This document shows, piece after piece, positions 28,050-38,908 of a stretch of 64,000 bases of DNA. The notes beneath the pieces were generated by a model. The model was given only the letters and a program-made list of their open reading frames with translations, ran no database searches and was not told the DNA's origin. A program made the translations under genes and the position numbers. The DNA is from Deltaproteobacteria bacterium (GTDB taxonomy: Bacteria > Lernaellota > Lernaellaia > JACKCT01): NCBI GenBank assembly GCA_027493875.1, contig JAOSJX010000001.1, forward strand, positions 248,001-312,000, written 5' to 3'. The stretch's first letter is position 1. Every line of letters starts with the position of its first letter.

Positions 28050-29154
28050 ATGGACGAAAAAGAGAAAACACGAACGATCGAGCTTTTGCGCGAGCGCATT
28101 CGCGCCGTTCCCGGCCGGGCGCCGGACTCCGTGGCCGGCCCTCTCGGGTCGCTCGGCCGATCCGACGTCCGCGAAACGCCCGCCGGGCCCGTGATGGTGA
28201 TCCGCCGCGAAACCGGCGAGGACGAGCTTTACGGGCGTTACCGCCTCGCCGACTTTTTTGGAGTTGTCGCCGCACGACGTGGCGTACGCCACCGGCGTGG
28301 ACGCCGCTGCGAAAACGCGTCTTTCGGAAGCGCTTTTTTTCGATATCGAAACGTCGGCGCATCCGGACGGCGGCGACTTCGCGTTTCTCATCGGCGCCGG
28401 CCGATTCGAAGGGACCACGTTCGTCACCGATCAGATCTTCTGCCGCGATCCCGGCGAGGAAGCGTCCTCCCTTCGCGTCTTGAACAAGATGACGGACGCG
28501 TGCGGATGGGTGGTCACGTTCAACGGCCGCGGTTTTGACGTGCCGTTCGTGGCGAACCGGATGCGCGCGCACCGTCTCGAAACGGATCTCGTGATGCGCC
28601 CGCACGTCGACTTGCTCGACCCGTCGCGGAAACTTTTCAAAGGGGCGTTCAAGAACTGCCGGCTCCTTACGCTCGAGCGCGAGGTGGTCGGTGTGCGCCG
28701 GAAACGCGACATCCCGAGCGGGATGATTCCCGGACGCTACGGCGAATTTCTCGCCGCCGGGGATGCGGCGATGCTGCGCGAAACGTTCGATCACAACCAC
28801 TACGACGTGGCGACGATGGCGGGGCTTATCCTGGGCATCACCCGGCTCGTGCACGACGGCGAACCCGATGCGGCGCGGCTGCCGGGGCGCGTGGCGCAAC
28901 TCGTCGGACAATGGCATGTTCGCCACGGCAACCCGGAACGCGCGATCCCGTTTTTCGAATCGGTCGACGGCGAGAATCCCAACGCGCGGCACGACGCGCT
29001 GCGCGATCTGGCGACGATCTTTAAAAAGGCCGGGAGGCTCGACAAAGCGGCGGTCTGCTACGAAACGATGATCGCGGACCAGGAAGCGCTGGACCGTTTC
29101 GACGTCTGGCCCTACGAGGAGCTCGCGAAGCTATTTGGAACGCACGGCAAATGA
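28050..29154 (+). CDS. YprB-like RNase H-fold nuclease with C-terminal TPR
   Basis: Starts MDEKEKTRTIELLRERIRAV. The DEDD-type exonuclease core shows ALFFDIETSAHPDGGDFAFL (DxE), then WVVTFNGRGFDVPFVANRMR, HVDLLDPSRKLFK and FDHNHYDVATMAGLI, followed by TPR-like helices (PERAIPFFESVDGENPNARH). This order matches YprB proteins, predicted metal-dependent exonucleases of unknown substrate. A T6 run at 28254-28259 breaks the frame right before the catalytic domain; the corrected joint reads RLADFLELSPHDVAYATGVD. About 367 residues. Confidence 0.78.
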
Positions 29155-29274
29155 CCTCGCCGGGGCGCGCAACGCCACCGTGCGCGCGATCGCCCGCTGT
29201 CCATTGCACCGCGGGAAGACACGCGAGGACCTTATGCGGCGGCGGGACCGGCTATCGGAGCGGATTCAAACGCA

Positions 29275-30852
29275 TTAGTTTTTACCGTACACCGCGTTGA
29301 GCAGCCGGATGAAATCGTCCTTGTCACGAACGTCCGCGAGCTCCCGGTTTTCGACAAGGATGTAGAGATCGCCCTGAAGGCCGAGGTCGGTTGCGGTTTG
29401 TGACGCCGTCTTGAGCGCCGCCTGCGTTTCCTCGCTCCGCGCGGCGGTTTTAACGCGGTCGGGGTCGAGGCCCGCCTTTTTAACAAAGTCGTCCCAATAC
29501 GAACTGAGCGGATCGCGGCGGCGGGCGTCGAGGTACTTCCGGTACGCGGAGCGCCCGCCGATTTTGAATACGCCGATATGGCGGCGCATCTCCTCGAGTT
29601 CCGGCGACGCGAGTTGCGCAATGAGCTCGCCGTCGTCGTTCAACCGGGCGGCCGGCTCGAATAATACTTTGTCGGCGATGGAGCGATACGCGGGCTGTTC
29701 GAGCACATCCAGCGCATCGAGCAGCAGGGAGAGCGCCGGTTCGGACAGCGGGGGTATAGAGAAGCTCCAAGCGGCCCGGGACGCGCTCCCGGTCCGAGAA
29801 GAAGTTTGCGCCGATCTGCCGAGGATTCAACAGGTAGGCCTCCGGCGCGTCGCCGAACGGCAGGAGAAACGGCTTCATCTGATCGAAAGGTTTGACCTTC
29901 TCGATCTCCTTGGGAAAAACGAACGCCGGAAGCTGCGTCACCTCGTACTTCTTCGCGAGTTCCTTCCCCTTCTCCGACCGGATGTCGTATTGCTCGATCG
30001 TGACGTTCGGAAAAAGGCTTTTCGTCTGCGCGGTGATGTCGTTCATATGGTTCGAAAAAGCGTCGCCCGCGTAGAGCACGATATGCGTGAACGCGGTTTG
30101 ATCGACGAGGTCGGGATCGACGGCCGCCGCCTCGCCTCCCCCGCCGCAACGTCCCGCGCTGATGCCGTCGGAGCGGGGCTGAGGGCCGCGGGCGGCGAGG
30201 CGCACACGGCCGGCGCCTTGTCACCAAGCGCCGCGCACACCGTTTCGAAGAAGTCGAGGCTGTTGATCGACTTCTCGTAGGGTTCTCCGTTCACGAACAT
30301 CGTGGGGCTGGCATTGATGGTCTGCGCCTCGGTGCGCCGCGCGTCGCGCGTGAGGACTTCGTCGGCTCGCCCGTCGCGAACGCATTTCCGAATCTCCTCT
30401 TCGTCGAAACTCATCGCTTTCGCGGCATCGGCCCACGGCTCCGGAGTTTGATTGTCGTGCGTGATGAATTCGAGCTGGCGCTCCGGATAAAGCAACCCGA
30501 CGCAGGCCTGGACGCGGTCGAGCGCCACTTCTTCCTCGCCGTGAAGGCTCTCGAAGACGCCGGGGGTCTCGGTCTCGTTGAGAATGAACCCGATTTCGAC
30601 GTTCAGGACGCCCGGCAAAACAACGGCGACTTTCTGAACCACGCCCTCGGCGCCTTTGCCGAAGGGGCATTCGGACATGACGTAGAGTTCGATATTCACT
30701 TTACCGTCCGTCGCCGCGGTCCCGGCCTTCGGCGGCGCGGGTGATTCGCCGGAAGCCGGTTCGCTCGTCGCGGCGCCCTGACCGCCACAAGCCGCAAGCA
30801 GCGCCAGCACCGCGTATATTACCAACCAAATCGTCACGTTTCGGCGCGCCAT
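29275..30852 (-). CDS. Lipoprotein with two thioredoxin-fold domains
   Basis: The rebuilt protein is about 525 residues. MARRNVTIWLVIYAVLALLA ends in AACGG, a good lipobox. The first domain has VNIELYVMSECPFGKGAEGV, a CPFG motif with one redox Cys, and later TINASPTMFVNGEPYEKSIN, where the cis-Pro is preceded by Ser: a DsbA-like thioredoxin fold. A second domain (FTHIVLYAGDAFSNHMNDIT; YEVTQLPAFVFPKEI) is thioredoxin-like without the Cys pair. The C-terminus is helical (LLNAVYGKN). Frames change near 30150 and 29755. GAGG precedes the ATG at 30852. A role in periplasmic thiol or protein handling is plausible. Confidence 0.65.
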
Positions 30853-31025
30853 GAATAACCTCGAAAATGCGGAGCAAAATGTAGGGTTCGGGCCCGGTGG
30901 TGTCAACCGAGCGGCGGTCTCACCTTGACCGTCCGAGGCGTCTTTGGTAGACCGGAGTGCGCCGTGCTGGGACGGCCTTGACGCGCGTTTTCCGACCGGA
31001 ATATGCGACGACGAAGGGGGATTTC

Positions 31026-31356
31026 ATGAGTGACGTGACGCCTGCGGGCATTTTCGAAGAGATGGGCCAGAAACTGGGCGCGAATCCGGGATTCCGTAAA
31101 AGGCATCAATGCGGTTTACCAGTTCAAGGTCACCGGCGACAACGGCGGCGACTGGTATGCCGACGTGAGTGGCGAGACGCCGAAAATCGAGCAAGGAATG
31201 CACGATTCGGCGAACTGCACGATCACGGTGGCGTCGGATGATTTCGTCGCCATCAAGACGGGCAAGCTCTCGGGCCAGATGGCGTTCATGACCGGCAAGC
31301 TGAAGATCCAGGGCGACATGGGCCTCGCCATGAAGCTCCAGAAGCTTCTCGGCTAA
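31026..31356 (+). CDS. SCP2 sterol-binding domain protein
   Basis: A small protein of about 109 residues starts MSDVTPAGIFEEMGQKLGAN, with an AAGGGGG ribosome site. The SCP2 signature is clear: AVYQFKVTGDNGGDWYADVS, CTITVASDDFVAIKTGKLSG and QMAFMTGKLKIQGDMGLAMK. SCP2 domains bind lipids or acyl-CoAs in a hydrophobic tunnel. The frame changes between 31097 and 31106 (one base), so two shorter frames appear. It is monocistronic and ends just before a palindromic terminator. Confidence 0.85.
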
Positions 31357-31377
31357 GTTCGGACACTTTCGACGATC

Positions 31378-31405
31378 AAGGGCGCGCCGGCCGGCGCGCC
31401 CTTTT
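31378..31405. terminator. Palindromic terminator between the convergent SCP2 and polymerase genes
   Basis: A 26-base perfect palindrome (31378-31403, arms AAGGGCGCGCCGG) is followed by TTTT on the plus strand. It probably ends the SCP2 transcript, and may also work in reverse for the minus-strand operon. Confidence 0.8.
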
Positions 31406-32694
31406 ACATTTTCAGCAGCTTCCTGGCGAGATCGAGTTGCTGTTTCTTGGTGCCGGCCCCGCCGTCGTACATCGCCTCCCGCAGCCGCAGCAGGGCCATT
31501 CCCATCTCCGGCCCCGGCTGATAGCCGATTTTTTCGAGATCGCGTCCGCTCACGGCCAAGCGGCTCGGACGAAGCTTCGTGCGATAGCGCCGGACGGCGT
31601 CGACGACGGCTTTCGACGACGCCGTCGCCTCCAGAACCGCCAGCGCTTCCTCCGTCAACGGTTCAAGCGCGCGGGCGACCGCGCTGCCCGGCAAGGCGCG
31701 TTCCGATAGTGTTTGCACGCCCAAGCGAATCAACTCGCGATCGCGAAGAAACGCGTCGGCCGGGGCGCCCTTGACGGCGATCCCGTCGAGGACTTCCCGC
31801 ACCGCATCGTCCGACAAACCCGCGAGCAGCCCGAGCATCCACGCGCGCCGCATTTTTTCGCGGTCCAAGGTCTTGTTTTTTTCCGAGCGCGGCGCCCAGC
31901 TTTTCGAGCGCGTCGCGCGACGCTTTTAGACGCAGCATGTCGCGGTGGTACGCCTCCAGCACGCCGAGATCCGCCAGACGTACGAACACCGGCACGGGAT
32001 CGGGCTCGTCAACGGTCCGGTACAGCTCGGCTTTGAGCCGCGCGCGCGAGAGCATCCGCGGATAGAGCTTATAAGCCGATTCTCGCGCGAGCGTTTCGGT
32101 GCCCTCGTCGAACCGAAATCCGAACCGCACCTCGAACCGGGCGCCGCGTATGATGCGCGTCGGGTCGTCGATGAACGATCGCTTGTAGAGGACCCTCAGC
32201 ACGCGATGTTTGAGATCGCGCGCGCCGTTCCAGAGATCGACCAGCAGCCCGAACTCCGCGGCGCCGAGTTTGAGCGCGAGCGTGTTGACCGTGAAATCGC
32301 GCCGCGCGAGATCCGACGAGAAATCCGCCGGCGTCACGGACGGCAACGCCGCCGGACGGCGGTAAACGTCGCGGCGCGCCGAGGCGAGATCGATTTTCTG
32401 GCCGTCCGGAAAAATAAGCGCGGCCGTGTAAAACGCCTCGTGATACCGCGCGTCGCACGAAAACGCGTTTTGCGCCTCTTTCGCGAGCTCCAAGGCGTTG
32501 CCGACGATGCCGACGTCGAGATCGACGACGTCGCGATCGAGAAACAGATCGCGAACGCACCCGCCCACCAGGTACGGGTCCTCGCCGCGCTTTTGCGCGA
32601 GACGCGCGATGCGGCGCAGGCGCGTCAGCGACTTCGCAGGAAGCCGTTCGCGCAAAAACGCGTCATATTTCTGTCCCGGTTCCGGAGTCCTCAA
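31404..32694 (-). CDS. CCA-adding enzyme / poly(A) polymerase family protein
   Basis: A class II nucleotidyltransferase of about 429 residues: PYLVGGCVRDLFLDRDVVDL with the DxD metal site, SDLARRDFTVNTLALKL, PTRIIRGARFEVRFGFRFDE, and a helical C-terminus with no HD domain. It either repairs tRNA 3' ends or adds poly(A); the sequence alone does not decide. The frame is broken by T7 at 31876-31882, after which MRRAWMLGLLAGLSDDAV continues. The start is unclear: TTG 32694 is in frame, whereas ATG 32703 overlaps the xerD stop (ATGA) and would need one base corrected. Last gene of the mutS-amidase-xerD chain. Confidence 0.8.
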
Positions 32695-32700
32695 CGAAAT

Positions 32701-33600
32701 TCATCCTCTCGGATGCGCCGTTTTGTGAAGGCGCTTCAACCGCTCCCGTTCCACGTGCGTATAAATCTCGGTCGTCGAAACGTCTTCGTGACCGAGCAAT
32801 TCCTGAACGACCCGCAGATCGGCGCCGTGGCTGAGCAAATGCGTTGCGAAGCTGTGCCGCAGGCTGTGCGGCGAAATCGCTTTGCGTATTCCCGCCGTGG
32901 TCGCCGACTTCTTGACGATCGTCCAGAAATTTTGCCGTGTCATGGAACCGCCTCTTGCGGTGACGAAAAGGTACTCACTTACGCGGCCTTTAAGAAGTAC
33001 GGGACGCGCATTTCGTAAGTATCGTTCCAGAATCTCCTCCGCAAATGGTCCCGTCGGTACGATTCTCTCCTTTTTTCCCTTGCCGACCGTGCGCAGATAT
33101 CCGGCGTCAAGATCGACGCGCCCAAGCTTCAACGCCACCAGTTCGGACACACGCAGTCCGGTCGCGTAGAGCAGTTCCAGCATGGCCGCGTCGCGCAGAC
33201 CCGCCGGTTTGCCGCGGTTCGGTGCCGCGAGAAGCGCCTCGACCTCCGATTCGGACAGAACGTCCGGAAGGTCGCGGCGGAGTTTGGGAAGGCCGACCAG
33301 CTCCGCCGGATCCGTCGCGACGATTCCTTCCGTCAATAAGAATTTGAAGAAACCGCGAACGGCGATGAGGTTACGCGCGACGGTCCGCGCCGACCGGCCG
33401 CTCTCCCGGCGGCGGCCGACGAACTCCAGCAGGTGCTCGCGGCGGACGGCGGAGGCGTCGCGGAGTTTTTCGGCGTCGCAATAGTCGAGGAACGCGGCGA
33501 GGTCGCGCGCATAGGCCTCAACGGTGTTTCGCGACAACCCTTTCTCCGCCTTGAGAAAGATCATGTACCGGTCGCGCAACGCGTCGAGATCCGCCGTCAT
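32701..33600 (-). CDS. xerD: Tyrosine recombinase XerD
   Basis: A 299-residue protein with intact frame and the full XerC/D catalytic set: R in ATGLRVSELVALKL, K in VGKGKKERIVP, HxxR in SPHSLRHSFATHLL, and H...Y in LLGHEDVSTTEIYTHV. The N-terminal SAM-like core domain (LSRNTVEAYARDLAAFLDYC) binds dif. With a partner XerC it resolves chromosome dimers at division. Its ATG overlaps the amidase stop by four bases. XerD versus XerC is assigned by overall feel (SPHSLRHSFATHLLSHGADL), not proof; no second Xer is in the window. Confidence 0.88.
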   Translation of the reverse strand: MTADLDALRDRYMIFLKAEKGLSRNTVEAYARDLAAFLDYCDAEKLRDASAVRREHLLEFVGRRRESGRSARTVARNLIAVRGFFKFLLTEGIVATDPAELVGLPKLRRDLPDVLSESEVEALLAAPNRGKPAGLRDAAMLELLYATGLRVSELVALKLGRVDLDAGYLRTVGKGKKERIVPTGPFAEEILERYLRNARPVLLKGRVSEYLFVTARGGSMTRQNFWTIVKKSATTAGIRKAISPHSLRHSFATHLLSHGADLRVVQELLGHEDVSTTEIYTHVERERLKRLHKTAHPRG

Positions 33601-35230
33601 CCTTCGTTGTACTCGTCGATGTAGGCGCGCACGGCGTCCGCGATGCCTTCGCCGAGCGCGCGTTGGTAGTTATTGTTTTTCAGGCGGCCGAGCTCGGTGT
33701 TGCTCGTGATAAATCCGCATTCCACAAGAACAGCCGGCATCTTCGCCCCCATGAGCACGTAGAACGGCGCGCTGCGCACCTTGCGCGACGGGACGTCGCC
33801 GTGGAGCGCGCGGGTGCGCGTCAGGAGATGCGTCTGCGCGAGGGTCGCGAGCGAATTGCTTTCCACTTTCTTATACGACAGATTCAGCGCGGCCAGGATT
33901 TCATCCATTTCCAACACGGACTCGAGGGCCGTGGCGTTTTCCGCGGCGACGAGTTCCCGGTCTTCTTCCCGCGCCCGCGGCGCAAAGTGATAGGTTTCGA
34001 TGCCGTAAGCGTTTCGGTTGCGCGCCGAATTGATGTGAATGGAGACAAAGAGATCCGCGTCGGCCTGATTGGCGATGGCGGTGCGTTGCGGCAGGGAAAT
34101 GAAGTGGTCGGTGGCGCGCGTCATGACGACGTTGACGCGGCCGTCCCGCTCCAACACCGCTTTGGCTTCCTTGGCGATCGCGAGCACAAGGCGCGATTCG
34201 CGGTCACCGCGCCGGCTCATGGCACCGGGATCTTTGCCTCCGTGCCCCGGGTCGAGCACGACGGTCCAGGTGCGGGGTGTCGCGCCCGGGACCGGCGGCA
34301 GCGCGTCCGCGCGCTTTTCGCCCGTCACGTCGACGACGATGCGGAACGGCTCGAAAATCGGAAAGATCTGGAAGTCGTCGATGCTCTCGATATCGAGAAC
34401 AACGCGGGCAACATTTTCTTGGAACTGGCCCGTGCGGATTTGCTTCAGCAATCCGTCGCCGACGGGCAATTCTTTCGGGACACTTTTCGCCGTCACAGCG
34501 CCGGTGAAGTCGATGTAAAGGCGGCGCGGGAGTTTGCCGTCGGGCGGTTTTTCCAGGATGTGATGCTCGAACGGCGCGCGCTCCGATAGCTCGATGACGA
34601 TGCGCGTGTATTCCGGATTGCTCCAATACTCGACGTTCCTGACAACCGACATCCCGAGGGCTTCCGCCGGGATCGCGCCGTTTTCAGCCGTCGCCGCGGG
34701 TGGCGGCGCGGGCGGTTTTTTTCGGCGCGTAGGCCGCGAGGCGCTTTGGCCGTCGCGCGCTTTCGGGGCGAAATCGCCTTTCCGAATTTCACGGCGCAGC
34801 GGTGATACCGCGCGTACGCATCCTCGCGGCGGCCGAGTTTCTCGAGGATTTCCCCGGCGTAAACGAGCGCGTCGTCCGCGAGATTCGACGCGGGATACTT
34901 GTCCGCGACCTGGTCATACAGACCGACCGCGTTTTCGAGGTCGTCCTTAAGATAGGAATAGACATGCAGTTCGCGGTAAGCGCCGGCCGCCATGTAGAGG
35001 GCGTCGTCCGCGCGCGACGATTTCGGAAAGCGTTTTTGCAGGCGTTTGAAGGCTTCGATGACACGCAGCCAATTGTGGCGGTAGACCTGTTTACGCTCGG
35101 AGGCCAGCAGCGTTTTATAGTCGGCCTTGATCTCGGCGTATTGCTGCTCGACCGACGCGGCTCCGGCGTGAGCCGCGAACGCGGCCACAAGCCAAACGGC
35201 GAGAAGGCCCGCGGCGGCCGCCCGTTTCAT
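33597..35230 (-). CDS. N-acetylmuramoyl-L-alanine amidase with N-terminal TPR and AMIN domains
   Basis: About 544 residues: signal peptide (AAAAGLLAVWLVAAFAAHAG), TPR-like helical region (YKTLLASERKQVYRHNWLRV; LYDQVADKYPASNLADDALV), AMIN domain (YWSNPEYTRIVIELSERAPF) and Amidase_3. The amidase zinc site is complete: VVLDPGHGGKDPGA (His), RESRLVLAIA (Glu), LFVSIHINSA (His), plus catalytic VLVECGFITS (Glu). It cleaves septal peptidoglycan stem peptides during cell separation. A T7 run at 34716-34722 splits it into two frames; after correction the linker reads KKPPAPPPAATAENGA. It starts in an ATGA overlap with mutS. Confidence 0.85.
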
Positions 35231-37855
35231 CGGTCGCGCACCTTCTCCTTGAGTTCAGCGAGAAACGACAACGCTTCGAGCGGCGTCATCGAGACCGGAT
35301 CGCACTTCCGCAATTCGTCTTCGACGACGGAAGGGCGCGGCGGCGCCCCGAAAAACGTGAGTTGCCCCTTGGCCGCGGCCCCGTCGGCATGCGCCGCGAG
35401 GCGGGCGCGTCCGAGTTCGTCCAGTTCATCGGACTCAAGATTGCGCAGAATCTCCTTGGCCCGCGTAATCACCTCGCCCGGCAACCCGGCGAGGCGCGCG
35501 ACCTGAATGCCGTAGCTTCGGCTGGTGCCGCCCGGGCGGATGCGATGGAGAAAGACGAGATGGTCGTCGCGCTCGACGATCGTGACGTTGAAATTCTTCA
35601 CGCGCTTTTTTCTCGCGGGCGATGTCGACGATTTCGTGGAAATGCGTTGCGAAGAGGGTTTTCGCGCGGGCCTCGGGTTTGTCGTGGAGATATTCGGTGA
35701 CGGCCCACGCGATGGAAAGACCGTCGAAGGTGCTGGTGCCGCGGCCGATTTCGTCGAGCACGATGAGGCTTTTCGGCGTCGCGGCATGAAGAATTTCCGC
35801 CGTCTCACTCATTTCCACCATGAACGTCGACTGGCCACGCGCGAGGTTATCCGACGCGCCGACGCGCGTGAAAATGCGGTCCACGACGCCGATGCGCGCT
35901 TTTTGGCCGGGACGAACGAACCCATTTGCGCCATAAGGACAATCAACGCAACTTGCCGAATATACGTTGATTTTCCGGCCATATTGGGTCCTGTGATGAT
36001 CATGATCTGGTTTTCGCGCGTATCAAGGTGAGCGTCGTTGGGAATGAATCGTTCGCCGGGATTGGTCCGTTCGACGACCGGATGGCGGCTTTCTTCGATG
36101 ATCAGTTCGTCCGAATCGTCCATCTCGGGGCGCGCGTAATCGTGCGTTTCGGCGAGCAGGGCGAACGCCGCCAGCACGTCGAGCGACGCCAGGACCCGCG
36201 CGACCGCCTGAATCCGCGCGACCTCCCGCGCTACCTGTTCGCGGATTTTTCCGAACAGTTCGTATTCGAGTTCGACGATGCGGTCGTGCGCCGTGAGGAC
36301 CTTTTCCTCGTATTCCTTCAATTCGGGCGTGATGTACCGCTCGGCGTTCACGAGCGTTTGTTTGCGGATGTAATGCGGCGGAACCTGATCGCGATGAACG
36401 TTGGAGATTTCGATGTAATAACCGAAGACTTTGTTGTAGCGGATTTTGAGCTTCGCGATGCCGGTCGCTTCGCGCTCGCGAAGTTCCATGTCCGACAGAT
36501 AGCCTTTCCCCTTTCTCGAAATCGCGCGGAGATCGTCGAGCTCCGCGTTATAGCCGTCCTTCATGAGCCGCCCCTCACGCAGCGTGATCGGCGGTTCGTC
36601 GTCGATCGCGTCGCCGATCAAATCGCGCACGTCGGCGAGCTCATCCAGATCGCGATGGAGCGTGCTCAAAAGGGACGACGGAAACGACGCGAGCAAGCCG
36701 CGCAGCGAGGGCAGCGTTTCGAGGCTGGTGCGCAGCGCGATCATGTCGCGCGCGTTGCATGCGGCGAGGCTGATGCGCGCGCAAAGGCGTTCGAGATCGT
36801 GAATTTTTTTCGAGCAGCGTTCGGATCTCTCCGCGTTCCGCCGCGCGCGTCAACAGATCCTCGACGGCGTCGTGGCGACGGCGAATCTCTTCGACGGAGA
36901 GCAGCGGATAGAGCACCCACTGGCGCAAAAGGCGCGCGCCCATGGCCGTCACCGTTTGATCGAGCAGCCCGATCAAGCTGCCGCGCCGGCCGCCCTCGCG
37001 CAGACTCGCCACCAGCTCGAGATTCCGCTTGGCGGTTTCGTCGACGATCATGAATTCGTCGCCGGTGAACAGGCGGAGCGTGTTGATGTGCGCGAGTTCG
37101 CGTAGCTGCGTTTGGAGGAGGTAGGTCAGGACGCCGCCCGCCGCGCGCAGCGCCGGGCCGAGGCGCTCGGCGTCCATGCGGTCGACGCCGGCTTCGGGGA
37201 ATTGAACGGCCAGCGAGGACAACGCGGCGTCGAGATCAAACGCGTCGTCGGCCAGCCGCGAGAGCATCGGTCCGCCCGCCGCGCGGACGAGCGCCATCAC
37301 GGTTTCATCGTTCTCCGAACTTGCGGGCGCGAGAATTTCGGCGGGCTCGCGCCGGACAAGCTCGGCCGCGAGTTTGTCCGCGGAGCCGAGCACGCCGATC
37401 AGGAATTCACCGGTGGACAAGTCGGCGAAGGTGAAGCCGAGACGATCGCCGTCGCGCACCAATCCCATGAGATAGTTGGGGCGGCGTTCGTCGAGGGTTT
37501 CCGGTTCCAGCGCCACGCCGGCGGTGACGACGCGCGTCACCGCGCGCTTGACGACGCCTTTGGCGGTTTTGGGATCTTCGACCTGTTCGCAGATCGCGAC
37601 CTTGACGCCTTCGCGCACGAGGCGCGCGAGGTAGCCGGTGAGCGCGTGAAAGGGAATCCCGGCGAGGGGAATGGGCTGGTCCGCGTTTTTGCCGCGCGAG
37701 GTCAGCGTGATATCGAGGACGCGCGAGGCCCGTTCGGCGTCCTCGAAAAACGTTTCGTAAAAATCGCCCATGCGAAAGAGGATCAGGTGGTCCGGGTAAC
37801 GTTCCTTGACCTCGAACCACTGCCGCATCGCGGGCGTTAAACCGGCTTTATTCAT
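35227..37855 (-). CDS. mutS: DNA mismatch repair ATPase MutS
   Basis: Full-length for MutS (about 876 residues) once three frame breaks are closed. The mismatch-reading motif is [18 protein letters not shown]. Later: [20 protein letters not shown] (clamp/lever region), Walker [16 protein letters not shown], Walker [18 protein letters not shown], then [12 protein letters not shown] and the C-terminal [17 protein letters not shown]. MutS recognises mismatches and, with ATP, recruits MutL. Breaks fall at T7 36804-36810, T5 35900-35904 and T6 35606-35611. An essential-looking ATPase core on both sides of each break argues for sequencing indels. No mutL is in the window. Confidence 0.95.
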
Positions 37856-37897
37856 CCGTGGCGTCCCTGTTGGCGCCAAGTTAGTCGAGGGGCATGG

Positions 37898-38908
37898 TCA
37901 AATCAATGGCGCAACGTCGGGGAACGTGGCGGCGGCTTTTTTCTGCACGGCGGCGGGCGTGGTTTTGCCGTACGCTTCATCCAGCGCCAGCAGTGGGCCA
38001 CCCACGCACGGCTCCACTTTGAGCAGGCGAAAACGCACGTTGGGGTACACGCGGCGGATCACTTTATGGAGTTCGTCGATCATCGCCGAGTGCCGCGCTT
38101 TTTGGTAAACGCTGCCGCCCAGGACGACCGGGACCTTCGCCACGCGGTCCGGGAAAAGCCGGCGCAAGCACGACAGCGTGTCGTTTCCCATCGCGCGGCC
38201 GGCGCGGCGGGAGCACGTTCAGCGCCATCCGGTCGCCGCGGCGCGCGGCGTCGAAAACGAGCGGCGCGTACTTGTTGAGACGCAGATGTTCATAGCTGTC
38301 GAAGAACGTTTTTTCGATGATGTCGGCGATCTCCTCCAATCCGAATGTTTCGCAAAAAATGTCGGAGAGAATCGTCTTCGGTCCGCGGCCGTCCCACGCG
38401 CGCATCGCGGCGACGAGTGCCTCCTGGACGATCATGTAGGAGCTGCCCGAGTCGCCGCAGAAATCCATGCCGCCGACCTTCACGTGGGCGCCTTCTTTAT
38501 TGAAGCCCATGGTGTTGGCGCCGGTGCCCGCAACCGTGGCGACGCCGACGCCGTCACGCGTTCCGGCGCGAAGCGCGAGCGTCGTATCGTTACAAAGCAC
38601 GAAGGGGCATGGCGGCCCCGCCTCCACGATCATTTCGGCGACGATATCGAAATCCTTGTCCCGATCGGCACCGGCGATGCCGTACCCCGCCGCGACGACG
38701 TCCTCCGGCCGCGTTTTCGACTTTTCGAGCGCCTCGGTAACGGCGTTCTTAATCTCCAGCGTCGCCGCGCGGCGTCCGACGCCCTGAAAGTTCGCGGAAA
38801 GAGCGCGGCCGACTCCCAGGACTCGTCCATCGAGCGTCGCCACCGCGGCGATGGTTTTGGTGCCGCCGCCGTCCAGACCGAGCACGCGCGCTTTTTTCCG
38901 TATTTCAT
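37898..38908 (-). CDS. BadF/BadG-type ATPase (N-acetylglucosamine kinase-like)
   Basis: About 336 residues of the ASKHA fold: phosphate-1 loop ARVLGLDGGGTKTIAAVA, ADRDKDFDIVAEMIVEAG, VATVAGTGANTMGFNKEGAH with KVGGMDFCGDSGSSYMIVQE, and C-terminal VPVVLGGSVYQKA (adenosine motif). In this subgroup most characterised members are amino-sugar kinases. Beside two Gfo/Idh/MocA oxidoreductases a sugar substrate is likely. Frame breaks: T6 at 38892-38897 right after the MKYGKK start, and near 38205. Its ATG overlaps the oxidoreductase stop (ATGA), so they form one operon. Confidence 0.82.

Noticed and set aside
35227..37855. mutS as a pseudogene
   Set aside because: All functional motifs are intact on both sides of each break and every break lies at a T5-T7 run, so indel error is more likely than decay.
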